Source: Spironucleus salmonicida
Lineage: Eukaryota > Fornicata > Diplomonadida > Hexamitidae
Direction: 5' to 3'
NCBI GenBank assembly: GCA_000497125.2
Contig: CM035320.1
Span: 318,001 to 382,000, forward strand
DNA length: 64,000 bases
Both the position numbers and the translations under genes were made by a program. The notes below the pieces were generated by a model. It had not been told where the DNA came from and did not search any database. It was given only the letters and a program-made list of their open reading frames with translations. Of the stretch, positions 46,163 through 56,747 are shown one piece after another. Positions within the stretch are counted from its first letter, which is position 1. Every line of letters starts with the position of its first letter.

Positions 46163-47983
46163 ATGGATCTTTTGAAATAAGCGAATGATTTGGTCTAGGT
46201 AGTGAAGTCTGGCGCATGCGCCAAACCGATCTATGCGGATGAAGTTAATTTTATGTGCGACACCTGCGCTGGCTCCACCTCGGTTTTCTGCCCTTCGTGC
46301 TTCTACAACGGAGATCACCTAAATCACGATTACAGACTATCAATGAACTTGGTGGGACTCTGTGATTGTGGCGATGAGTCTTCGTATATTTAAGAATCTT
46401 GTTGTTCAAACCATCCTCTAGTATAAGTTAGCATTTTTGATGGTGTAACTTTCGATTCGTTTTCAGAAGTATTCGACTTGCTGGTTTAGTTCTAAAGTTT
46501 CTTGCAAGAGCCTTAAGAAGATCAAACTCGATAGATTTACGATATGTGTGAGCAGTCCCCTATACTTCTTAGGATTATAGTTTTCACTCTGTTTTTCCAA
46601 AAGTAGCAGAAATAATTTTTGTTCAATAATATTAATAACATTGATATTCTCCTAGACGTAATAAATTAGAATAACTTTGCGAACCATCTTCTAGTTAAGC
46701 TTGAAAGTTTTGTTTTTGTAGATTTGCTAACGTAGGACTTCTATTTCCGCGTGTTCTCAGTGTTACTGTTCTCCCATAATTTAGAACAATTGATAATATG
46801 GCCGAACAGAGCAATTTAGATGATGTCAGTTTAAATCCTAACGGAACCAAAAACATAAATTTATGTTGCACAATTCAAAATTTATTCTAGGTTACTCAGA
46901 TTTATGAGAGAAAAAATATAGCTTAAAAGCTAGCTGGACGGGAAACTTCTACAGGTGACAGATCTGTTCTACCAGTTTCAGTAAATATCACAGCCACACC
47001 AAGTCAAGTACCTATTTATCTACGATCATGAGCTTTTTGAAGAAATCTTGAGGTTTCATGAGGTAGTAAACTTCTATGGGAAGATTAACCCAGATGACTG
47101 TGGGGAGAACTTCAATACGTTTTTATAGGAGGTTAATATTTATGTATATTACATTAAATTTATCATAGGACCGTTTTACGCGATTTGCAACTACTCAGAC
47201 TTAGAGATCGGTAGTACAGATGTAATTTTAAGCAGGTAACATATAAAAGGGGACGTCCGAAGCTAGTGTAGCATTAATACTAATTTCTACTAATCTGTAA
47301 ATTTTTAACTAGCGGTCGAGATGGTAAGTGTTCAAATTAAGTTTAGCTAAATGCAAACAAACTACTTCTTGCTTTTCCCATAATAGTTTATATAAATTTT
47401 TATTACTAACTAGATTTATAGACTAAACCTAGACAAAGCAGAATATTTTAGCATGTTGGCATCTAAGTTAAATATACCGTTAACCGATTTAATAGACCAA
47501 CTTCTCCAGGATCCATATATTTTCTTAATTTTCAAATAGCAAATTCTATCATAGACATGCTTTAAGAAACATATCTATGAGCTTGGCATAGCAGTTAACT
47601 TTTGCGCTAATGACTCATTTTTTAGCAACCACTGGTTCAAAATAGTTAACTTCGTCCAATTTGCTATTCCTTTAGCCGGTAAAAACTACTTCAAGGATAA
47701 CAACTTGATTAAGCTAGAAATCCTGAATTAGATTCTATTTAATATCAATATTCTTGACGAGGAGCTATTTTTGCGAATTTTCTTATCTCTACAGTTCGTC
47801 TAAATATAGGATGCAAAATTATCAGGAATTTTGGATAAAACCGGGTTCAGACGCAATCTTGTCTTAGATGCTGCCAGAGAAATATTCAATACTGAACCTA
47901 ACCCAAAAAAGCTTAAATCAGCAGTAGTCAAACTAAAAACTTCTTCGTTCGTTGAGCCTTCGATGATATAGACTCTATGTTGA
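46163..47983 (+). pseudogene. UBR-box E3 ligase, truncated copy
   Basis: Same start and UBR box as the complete gene at 25706. Homology stops at 47966, and the frame ends five codons later at TGA 47981-47983 (606 codons instead of 966). RING and C-terminal UBR cap domains are missing. If expressed it could still bind N-degrons but not transfer ubiquitin, so it is either a pseudogene or a possible dominant competitor (inference). Confidence 0.8.
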
Positions 47984-47988
47984 ATACA

Positions 47989-48063
47989 TCAAAGTATAGG
48001 GGAATTATAGTATATTTATTTTTTGGGTGTAAGGATGGCATAGCCTTGGGCGCAGGCTCCCAT
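47989..48063 (-). pseudogene. stub of the MGAC protein
   Basis: In the inverted block R copy only MGACAQ remains. The frame then runs through unrelated AT-rich DNA to TGA 47989-47991 (24 aa). Confidence 0.55.
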
Positions 48064-48915
48064 TTGTGGAGTGGCGGGCACCGCGCGTCAGTGGGGAGAC
48101 AGATCACTGGGGCCCGGGGCAGATCGCGGGGCCTCTCTTGTGCTGGTTGGCACCGCAGAGGTCCAGGAGCGCCTCGAAGGTGGGCTGCTCGAGGCAGTAC
48201 TGCCACAGCTCGGCGTTCTTGATGGTGAGGTGGATGAAGGTCTCGTCGAAGGCGAACTCGTCCGAGATCTGCTTGAGGCTGGCGTAGCTCTTGCCGAACT
48301 TCGCGCTGCACAGCTCCAGGAACTCCCTGTCGTGGGAGAGGGGCGCCTCGGTGGGGACCTCGGCCACGTCGGCGGAACCGCAGAAGGCGCAGGTGGCGAC
48401 GCCGGGCTTCTCGTTGGACAGGAAGCCGCAGGCGGAGCAGGTGACGGCGACTACTTGCATTTGTGGTGCGGGGGAAACCTGCATATTTCGGGCCGGGATG
48501 CAGGTGTAATGTGGAAACTGAAATCACTCCGTCCGACCCCGCTCACTCAGAACTGCGGCGCGGTGTTCGGGACCACCTTGGGCTGCTGGTACTCCTGCGG
48601 GGGCTGGATGTCAGCCATGATGGGCGCCGGGGGCGGCGGTACCAGCTCCGGCTGGCGGGTCCGCTGCGGCACGAGGACGTAGTCGTGGCCGACCTCCGTG
48701 AGGTTGCCGTAGCCGTCCTCGACGTACACCACCTGGCGCATCTCCTAGCGGTGCTCGTCCCGCACGTAGCGGAAGCAGCAGGGCCCATTCTTCTCCTTCC
48801 GGAAGCCCTGCCTGCGCTTGTACGTGCCGTACACCCGCACGAGGGTGCCGACGGAAATCAGGAGGATCCCCACGTACAGCAGGTAGAATACCAGCTGCGT
48901 GTAGGTTAAGTTGTA
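48047..48915 (-). repeat. duplication block R, copy 3 (0.87 kb, inverted)
   Basis: Inverted relative to 42449-43317 and equal in length. Both edges fall inside genes: in the MGAC protein at one end and in the ectodomain of the membrane protein at the other. Confidence 0.9.
48104..48484 (-). CDS. zinc-ribbon protein (126 aa), copy 3
   Basis: Same protein as at 29405, on the minus strand. Follows member A3 as in the other cassettes. Confidence 0.7.
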   Translation of the reverse strand: MQVSPAPQMQVVAVTCSACGFLSNEKPGVATCAFCGSADVAEVPTEAPLSHDREFLELCSAKFGKSYASLKQISDEFAFDETFIHLTIKNAELWQYCLEQPTFEALLDLCGANQHKRGPAICPGPQ

Positions 48916-48996
48916 TCTACATCCATAAAAAGGAGTTTATTAAAAGCAATATGTAAGGCATTGCAATTGGCACCTACTTATTGAAGCAAATGACAT
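48547..48996 (-). CDS. four-cysteine single-pass membrane protein, member A3 (149 aa)
   Basis: ATG with first base 48996, TGA 48547-48549. MSFASISRCQLQCLTYC start; Cys 9, 13, 17 and 26; NLT at 29; membrane helix and tail identical to A2. Only the first ~27 codons (AT-rich, outside the cassette) differ from A2, yet they keep the length and Cys spacing. This is the clearest case of a new ectodomain joined in frame to the shared part. Confidence 0.82.
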
Positions 48997-50016
48997 TTTT
49001 TATTCTATTTTTATCAATATAGATAAAGGATTTTATTCAATATATACATATAATCATTATTCAATTATATTAGTTCATACCATTATCTAATATCAAATAA
49101 ACAAGTATACGACTATAGTTTCTATAATATACTAAATAAAAATAAATAAATATTAAATTTATATAGTTTTTGCCGATTCTTTATATTTGAAAATTAAAGA
49201 AAAAGTTAAATAATTGTATAAATAAGTATTCCTTTTTAAATTTTAAAAAATCAATTTGTATAAAAAATTCACTAGACCATTCTTTAAATCTCATAACCGA
49301 TTAACAACACATATAATTAATATAAATATATTATTTATGTAACCTTCTGTGGAAACTCTAATTTACTGCTACGATATTAAATTAACAATAAATAAAATAT
49401 TTAATATAAATGAAATATGACTAATATTCATTATTCAACATTTTTGATAATTTTGTTATTTTATAAACTTGATAGGTATAATATTAAAATATGTAATATT
49501 AATAAATAAAATATAAATATGTAAAGCTACTACTTTCTCAAGCATAATAATATGTGATAAAATAAGATAAACTATCAATTAAAGTTGATAATTTTGTAAA
49601 GATAGTCTCTATGTATGGTTCCCCAGAAAATAAAATAAGTACTGCTCATTAATATTATATAAAATTATTATATTGTATCTAATATTTTATATTGATAAAG
49701 CTATTTATTAAGGAAAGAATGACACTTTAATAACTTTATAATTTTTATTAACATATATAATTAGCATCTAGTGTTATATATAAATAATTAAATATTTTTA
49801 ATATAGTTCTAAGTAAGTTCTTAAAAATATGAGTAAAATAATAATCATATGGTATTTAGAAAATGTAGATGTTAAACGTTAGACTTCGGTTATTTTTCTT
49901 GTCTCGTTAATAGAAAATAATTTTTTCATATATATTTTATATAAACAAAAACAAAGAGAGTATATACGATTTGTGTTAACAATTACAATAGTATCTGCAC
50001 TAATTTATGATTTATA
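48997..50016. other. divergent intergenic, about 80% A+T
   Basis: Lies between the starts of members A3 (minus) and A4 (plus). No gene or repeat recognised. Confidence 0.5.
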
Positions 50017-50484
50017 ATGAATTATTTAGCAAAAATAATATGTTCATCTATAGAAAGATGTCAATCTTTCTATATTACTAGTTGTTATTAAAACTTTCCA
50101 TATTATCGATGGTAGCATAATATTCTAGTTACTTAGCATTCACGATATCTTGTTTATGTTGCAATTTTATTAATATATATTGGTAGCTTAATTCAGACAT
50201 ATAGTATCTATAGACTCAGGCAGGGCTTCCGGAAGGAGAAGAATGGGCCCTGCTGCTTCCGCTACGTGCGGGACGAGCACCGCCAGGAGATGCGCCAGGT
50301 GGTGTACGTCGAGGACGGCTACGGCAACCTCACGGAGGTCGGCCACGACTACGTCCTCGTGCCGCAGCGGACCCGCCAGCCGGAGCTGGTACCGCCGCCC
50401 CCGGCGCCCATCATGGCTGACATCCAGCCCCCGCAGGAGTACCAGCAGCCCAAGGTGGTCCCGAACACCGCGCCGCAGTTCTGA
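50017..50484 (+). CDS. four-cysteine-family membrane protein, member A4 (155 aa), two cysteines lost
   Basis: ATG 50017 to TGA 50482-50484, in frame with the shared GC-rich tail that starts near base 50211. Ectodomain ERCQSFYITSCYQNFPYYRW aligns without gaps to ERCQxxCLTxC...YxC of A1-A3. The second Cys is Tyr and the fourth is Trp, and the NLT site reads NIL. The membrane helix (LVYVAILLIYIGSLIQTYSI) is AT-rich and diverged but aligned. Both disulfides of the usual pattern would be lost, so the member may be decaying or changed in function. The start gives six more residues than in the others. Confidence 0.7.
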
Positions 50485-50546
50485 GTGAGCGGGGTCGGAC
50501 GGAGTGATTTCAGTTTCCACATTACACCTGCATCCCGGCCCGAAAT

Positions 50547-50927
50547 ATGCAGGTTTCCCCCGCACCACAAATGCAAGTAGTCGCCGTCACCTGCTCCGCC
50601 TGCGGCTTCCTGTCCAACGAGAAGCCCGGCGTCGCCACCTGCGCCTTCTGCGGTTCCGCCGACGTGGCCGAGGTCCCCACCGAGGCGCCCCTCTCCCACG
50701 ACAGGGAGTTCCTGGAGCTGTGCAGCGCGAAGTTCGGCAAGAGCTACGCCAGCCTCAAGCAGATCTCGGACGAGTTCGCCTTCGACGAGACCTTCATCCA
50801 CCTCACCATCAAGAACGCCGAGCTGTGGCAGTACTGCCTCGAGCAGCCCACCTTCGAGGCGCTCCTGGACCTCTGCGGTGCCAACCAGCACAAGAGAGGC
50901 CCCGCGATCTGCCCCGGGCCCCAGTGA
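50547..50927 (+). CDS. zinc-ribbon protein (126 aa), copy 4
   Basis: Same protein as at 29405. Confidence 0.72.
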   Translation: MQVSPAPQMQVVAVTCSACGFLSNEKPGVATCAFCGSADVAEVPTEAPLSHDREFLELCSAKFGKSYASLKQISDEFAFDETFIHLTIKNAELWQYCLEQPTFEALLDLCGANQHKRGPAICPGPQ

Positions 50928-50967
50928 TCTGTCTCCCCACTGACGCGCGGTGCCCGCCACTCCACAA

Positions 50968-51174
50968 ATGGGAGCCTGCGCCCAGGACGACTTCGTCCCC
51001 GCTGCCATCATCCAGCACGAGTACGCGGCCTACGACTTCGCCCAGAACTCCGCCGCCTCCCTGGTGAGCGAGCGTCAGGCCCAGAGCCGCGCAGGACTGT
51101 CCCTGAGCATGGCACGGGCCCTGGTGGAGGAGGAGCAGCCGGACGTCCACGCGGAGTGGGACCTAATCGAGTGA
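50968..51174 (+). CDS. small protein with MGAC N-terminus (68 aa), copy 3
   Basis: Same protein as at 29826. Confidence 0.6.
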   Translation: MGACAQDDFVPAAIIQHEYAAYDFAQNSAASLVSERQAQSRAGLSLSMARALVEEEQPDVHAEWDLIE

Positions 51175-51193
51175 TATCGCCAAATAGAGAGTC

Positions 51194-51469
51194 TCACTGG
51201 TCGAACCGGCCCAGCCTCTTCAGGTAGAAGTACTGGTTCTTGATCTACACGCGCGTCATCTCCGGGAAGTCGCTGCGCTGGATCTGCTTCAGGTCGTAGC
51301 CGTGTTTCCGCACGGAGTGCACGAGGCGCTGCTTCATCTGGAAGGTCCAGAGGTTGTAGTCCTGCCGCAAGAAGGCGTGGTGGCTAGGGACCTCCTGGTT
51401 GTGGTCTGCCATGTCGTAGACATCCTGGGTGCCGAGTATAAGGATGAGCTGGTTTATGACGCTATCCAT
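51194..51469 (-). CDS. small Myb/SANT-like protein (91 aa), copy 2
   Basis: Same protein as at 30052-30327, with its single Myb repeat intact. Confidence 0.7.
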
Positions 51470-52568
51470 TTTGTGGAAATGGTATCCCGATACTGCTATA
51501 TAACGGGATATCGGCACTAATACCAGATTGGAACGCACTGATAGTTCCAGCTTAATTTTTACTTTGTCCTGAATATGTGTATAATATCAGTACTGTAAGT
51601 TAGAAGTAACTTTCGAAACCGTCGTATCATATGTATACCGCTAAGTATTATTCTGTAGTTGATTCCAGATTTTGTGTTCTATATGTTTACAGCTGGCCCC
51701 GCGTGTATGCGGAACTATCTCAAAATATACAAATTCTGTCCACTCCAATCTAGGCTCCAGAGCATAGCACGCATCCCCGCATCAAAATAACCTGTTTTTG
51801 TGGTTTACGTGTGTGGTTTAATTTAAGTTTTATGAGACAGTGTGCTGTGTTTAAGGAGCTGCAGAGGGGGGGGGGGCATAGTCTGACACACTAGAAGCAG
51901 CTCAGTTCAGGTTTTTGTACTTTGGAAATTTGTTTTATTGGTGGAGTAACTGATAGATGACAGCGTAAACCACATCTTATAATATATAGGAAGCCAAGTT
52001 AAAACTCAGAAAACGATTACCAATTAATATACAGCTAAATTTAGAATTTCTGTTTTAACTTTAAATACAATTGACTGCAATTATTTATATACATATAACT
52101 TTTATCTATTTTTGGGAAACTGTCTTAATCTATGTTTAAGTCCGAGATTTTATTATGTTTAAAAATTGTTTGAGTACTCTTAACCATTTTATTATTGTAT
52201 AACATTCATATAAATCAGTTTATGAGTGTTCTGAATTATATGAAAGTGCCAAGGTAAGCAGCCTTATTTCTTGTAAGAAACTTTGGACACTTAAGTCTCG
52301 ACAATGGATAATCATCCTAGGAGAACCAAAATATTTTTTAATTCTAGATTAGGATCATGCGGCCAATTCCAGTAATAGCTGCAATGCAGGTGCCTTCGTA
52401 TTCGTGGAGATATCTGTTGACTCGCTTGCAATGCAGCCACAAGCACATGAGTTCACTTCATACCTGTGTATCCAATCCGTACTTGCGTGTTAAAGCATTT
52501 TAAATATTTTGTTGGGGTGGTTCGAATTTTGGTGGAAAATTAAAAATATATTCATATACCTTTACTTA
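51470..52568. other. spacer repeated from 30328-31424
   Basis: Near-identical to the spacer in block R copy 1. The G run has 11 bases here against 9. Confidence 0.45.
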
Positions 52569-53450
52569 TCACTTCTTGCCCTTCTTAATGAAGTAGTAGG
52601 CAAGGCCGCCTCCCACGGCTCCGATCACTGCCACTACGCCAACTATGATACCAACGATGACCCCAGTGCCGGTGCTCACCTTGTCTACAACCTCAGGCTC
52701 AGCTTCAGCTTCGGCAGGCCAGCATTTAAATCCGCGCATTTCGAACCCTGAGATGCAAATCGTGCACGACCCATCCTTATCCATCTAGTGGTTGGGCATG
52801 CAAGAGCCGCATTTCTAAGTATCTTCCGCACATGTGGCACAATTTTGAGAGTTTCCACATTTACAATCTGAGGTGAGGCCTGGGGCGCAAGCGGTAGCAG
52901 TTCCGTCCTTGCAGTACTAACCATTTGATAGAAGACTACACCTAGCTGTACAGGTTCCGTTAATTGTTGTAACGCTATCCTCGTCGCCACTGCAGAAATA
53001 GCAAAAATCTTGTGTCTCGCATGCGTCACATTGCAATTTGCAAGTCTTACATATCTTTGCTGCTACATCACAATATTGCGCCCCTTGCTCTTGTATGCAT
53101 TCCTTATTGCTGTTGCATGTTTTCATACATTTGTTGGTGCTAGTGTTCAAAACGTAGCCTTCCACACATTTCTGGCAGGCGTCCTAGCTTTTGCAGTCTA
53201 TGCAACCCTTCATGCATTTCTTGCAGGTATTGTCCTTCAGATAAGTGCCAGCGAAGCACGTAGTACAAAGAGGTCCATTACATTATGTACAATTATCTGT
53301 TTATTAGTTATCTGTGCAGGAACAGCCTTGACCGAAAACTATTTACCCGGGGCATGCCAAACAATTAGCGGAAGTATCATCAGTGGCAGGGCAGTAGAAG
53401 CCAGCCTTGCATTTGTTCTCTCTCTTTTGGCAGGTTCCTGATTCCGCCAT
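52569..53450 (-). CDS. cysteine-rich membrane protein CRMP-B, copy 2 (293 aa)
   Basis: Second copy of 31425-32306 with the same CxxC ectodomain, acidic linker, IVGIIVGVVAVIG helix and KKGKK end. The clearest change is KTCK for TPCK near residue 135. Confidence 0.83.
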
Positions 53451-54218
53451 TATGGAAAGCGTAAGATTTAGTATTATAGCTCGGGATTCATTATACTACT
53501 TTTTTTAAGATTTCTCTACTATAATTAGATATATATACTGTATTTTTGGTATAATTGAAAAATGCTACAATATTCAAATTTTAGTTACTTATATTAATAG
53601 TATATTATCCAATTGCTACTTTCAGTTATAGTAATTATACTCAGATGAATACTTATTTTAAAAGTAAAAGGAGTTCAGATTATTTAGTTCTTGCACATTG
53701 TTAGTATTTAGTTCTTTTCATAGATGTTGGTTTTAGTTATCAAAAATATATATCATTATTTATTAATTTTTAGTGGGATTTATCTAAATACTTACTTTTG
53801 TGATTTATCAGCTTAGTTATTAGAATTATTAACACATTTAATATTAATTAATATCGATCTCTATTTCAAGATACCAAGAAATTATAATTAATGTAATTAA
53901 TATTACTCATCTGCTATCAATTTGTTCTTATTTATAGTTTTATACTTAAAAATCATGTTATTTAGATTTAAACTTATTTCTTTTGAACAGAAACATTGCA
54001 AAATTTAGTTGTAAGCTTACATTTAATAAAGATAAATAATCGTTTAAGAATAGTAAAGAATTTATTATTTGTCCTAAGTTATATATTTATATTAGTAAGA
54101 CTTTATAAATATAGAGATATGCATAGATAGAATTTAGGCTATGATCTCTATTGGATGATGTTTTAAGAAATAATTATCATTAATATATTAATAATTTAAC
54201 CTAAGAATATATTAGTTT
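53451..54218. other. intergenic, AT-rich
   Basis: Block R homology ends at 53749. No gene recognised between it and CRMP-A copy 3. Confidence 0.5.
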
Positions 54219-55688
54219 TCAATAATATAAATCATTATAGATTTTATTATTTTCCATAGAACTTATTAGTACCTAGAAATTGGCGTGCTTTATTTCATCG
54301 TCCTTAGGCGGGGACACGACTGCCTGCTTTCTCTTCTTGACTATGAAGTACGCGCCTGCGCCAGCTACCAGGCCGATAGCAGCCACGACGCCGACCACAA
54401 TCCCAACAATGGACCCGGTGTTCGAATTGTTCTGGGTTGGAATGCACAGACCGCCGGTGCTCTGGAAAGTAGGATAGCAGTGCGTGCATGTGTTAGCGTC
54501 CGGGCAGTATTAGCAGTTCCTGGGGCAGCTGGAGCACTTGCTGCTGTCAACAAACATCCCGTCGACGCACTGATCGCATTGCATCGCGCTGCTGCAGAAC
54601 GCGCAGTCCTTTTAGCATTTCTCGCACACGCTCCCCGAGCCCTCGCTGGAACAGTAAAAGCTCTGGGGGCAAGGCTTGCTGTTAGAGCATTGCAGTTTCG
54701 AGCATTTTTTGGCAGGGCTAAGGTCGTACCCATCCTTGCACTCGGTGCAGATATCTTTATCAGAACAGACATCGCAACCTTCTGTGCAGGCCTTGCAGTC
54801 ACCACTTTCTAAAAAGGCGCCACCTTGACATGACGAGCAAGATGCTGCGCTTATGCATGAGGCACACCCGTCCTTGCAGCTCTGGCATGTATTTAGGGGG
54901 CTGTTGGTATTGCAGAACTTTTTGGGTGCGCACGGATTGAAACTATTGCACTCGTTCTTAACACATTTGTCGTTTTGGAGGTCAAATCCTGGCTGGCAAA
55001 GACCGCAAGCGGCGGCTGATATGCATCCAAGGCAGTTTTCAGTGCACATAGTGCATTTACCTGCTTCCAAATAATTTCCACTTTTGCATGAAGTGCAGAT
55101 GGATGAATCAGAGCAAACCTCGCAATTGCTGGGGCAGGCCTAGCATTGTTATTCCTTCAGTACGAAGGCCGCCTAGCACTTGGCGCAGACTCCAGCAGAC
55201 GAGCAGGTGAGGCAGTTGGAAGGGCACGCTACACAGGCACTTCCGCCGAGGACGTACCCGGCCTGGCACTCCGAGCACGTCCTGGCATCCGAACATTTGC
55301 TGCACCCACTGCTACAGGCGGAGCACATGAACTAGTCGTTGTGGAAGTACCCAGTGGCACATACACTGCATTTTACTGAGTCAAAGCAGTCCTCACAGTG
55401 GCTGGAGCAACGTATGCATGAGATTCCGGTGAAATGGTAGCCCGCGGAGCACGACGTGCAGTCTATATCGTTGGCGCACGTTTTGCAGCCAGTTTTGCAG
55501 ACCCGGCAGTTGTCCCCGCTCTTGTAGTACCCCGAACTGCATTACTGACATGTATCCATATTGGAAATGCTGCATTTATCACAGTTATATTATCTGCAAC
55601 TTTAGCAAATTTCAGGATTGAGGCTATCTCGGGTTGGACAAACAGTTCCAGCAGGACATAGATTTGTGGGACATATAAATTTCTACAT
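54219..55688 (-). CDS. cysteine-rich membrane protein CRMP-A, copy 3 (489 aa, inverted, new ends)
   Basis: ATG with first base 55688, TGA 54219-54221. Same ectodomain, membrane helix and KKRK tail start as 16361, but the first five residues (MQKFI for MSGFQ) and the last ~20 (FQVLISSMENNKIYNDLYY region) come from the new flanks. It is uninterrupted. Substitutions match copy 1 in the 5' half (to about the codon for the AFVLKE segment) and copy 2 in the 3' half; see findings. With no signal peptide and a truncated upstream region its expression is uncertain. Confidence 0.78.
54280..55674 (-). repeat. inverted partial copy of block P (CRMP-A only)
   Basis: Matches 16375-17770 and 61846-63241 in inverse orientation. 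Edges lie about 14 bp inside the start and about 50 bp before the stop of CRMP-A. Confidence 0.9.
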
Positions 55689-56747
55689 TTATAACCTTGG
55701 TAATCGGAACTAAAGTTTTAACCATAAAAATAGTGGCATGCAAATAAATATACTATATTTTATAAAATAAACATTATTACTTAATATTTTGTTTATTATA
55801 AATTCAAATGTAATTTTTATATGTAAATTGCTATAGCTACATTATAATTCTATTTAATAATATACTTCAAATATGTACTTAAGCCTTATTGGATGAATGT
55901 GAAACTAATTTGTATAGTTCGTGTAAATTAAATTCAATAATTTTATTCGCGAATAATTTGTTGAAATTTAAAATAATAAGGCGCGTTAATAGTTAATGAC
56001 ATAAGAACTATACATTAAAAAATCATATATTATATAGATAATATATAAAGTTTAGAATAAGAGAATATTATTCTTTAATATTACAGTAATTATATTTATT
56101 ATGCTAATTTTTATAATATAAAATAGATAAATTATTACAGACTAAATAAATGAGTGACATTATTGATACTATAAAATGAGTTATTTAAAATTATTTATAA
56201 AAGTTAATAATACTTCGATTATTTATTAATAAAATAAAGTTTGGTGTCATCACTATTAAAATAAAATGAAGACTTAAGAAAAGGAATTTATAGATATTGT
56301 GATATAACTTAAACTGAGTTAATATTAGTTTAATAATATATTAAACTTGTAAATTTTTGGTAACATGGTGGTTATTAGAAAAATCTTAGGAATTTAAATG
56401 TTGATATTAATCTATATTAACATATATAACGAGTACTTGATATTTAATAAATAATATAATTTATACAATAGACATACCATTTAAGAAAAAGACAAATTTT
56501 ATTACTAATTGGATTTTTCTTTTCTTAGAATGTACCAGTAATATTTAATAGTGAAATTTTAAACTATAATGAAAATATTAAACATAATTTAGATTCATGT
56601 AAACTATTTTTTTACAAATAAAATCTAACGTATCAACAAATATTATGACTTCAAAACTTTATTTTTCCTAGTATATAAAAAAATACTTTAATACTATAAA
56701 TGTTTAATTATTTAAAAAGTAACCTTTTAAGACAGATTATTCTTTAT
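55689..56747. other. intergenic, about 80% A+T
   Basis: No gene or repeat recognised. Confidence 0.5.

Larger units (their letters stand above)
44291..47966 (+). repeat. segmental duplication block Q, copy 2 (3.68 kb)
   Basis: See 23834-27509. The left edge lies in the LRR-like frame and the right edge inside the UBR gene, 81 bp before the edge of the inverted block R copy. Confidence 0.92.
50211..53749 (+). repeat. duplication block R, copy 4 (3.54 kb)
   Basis: Full-length counterpart of 29085-32608, starting a few bases further left in the membrane-protein gene (at CAGGCAGGG). Two extra G in the G run. Confidence 0.92.
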
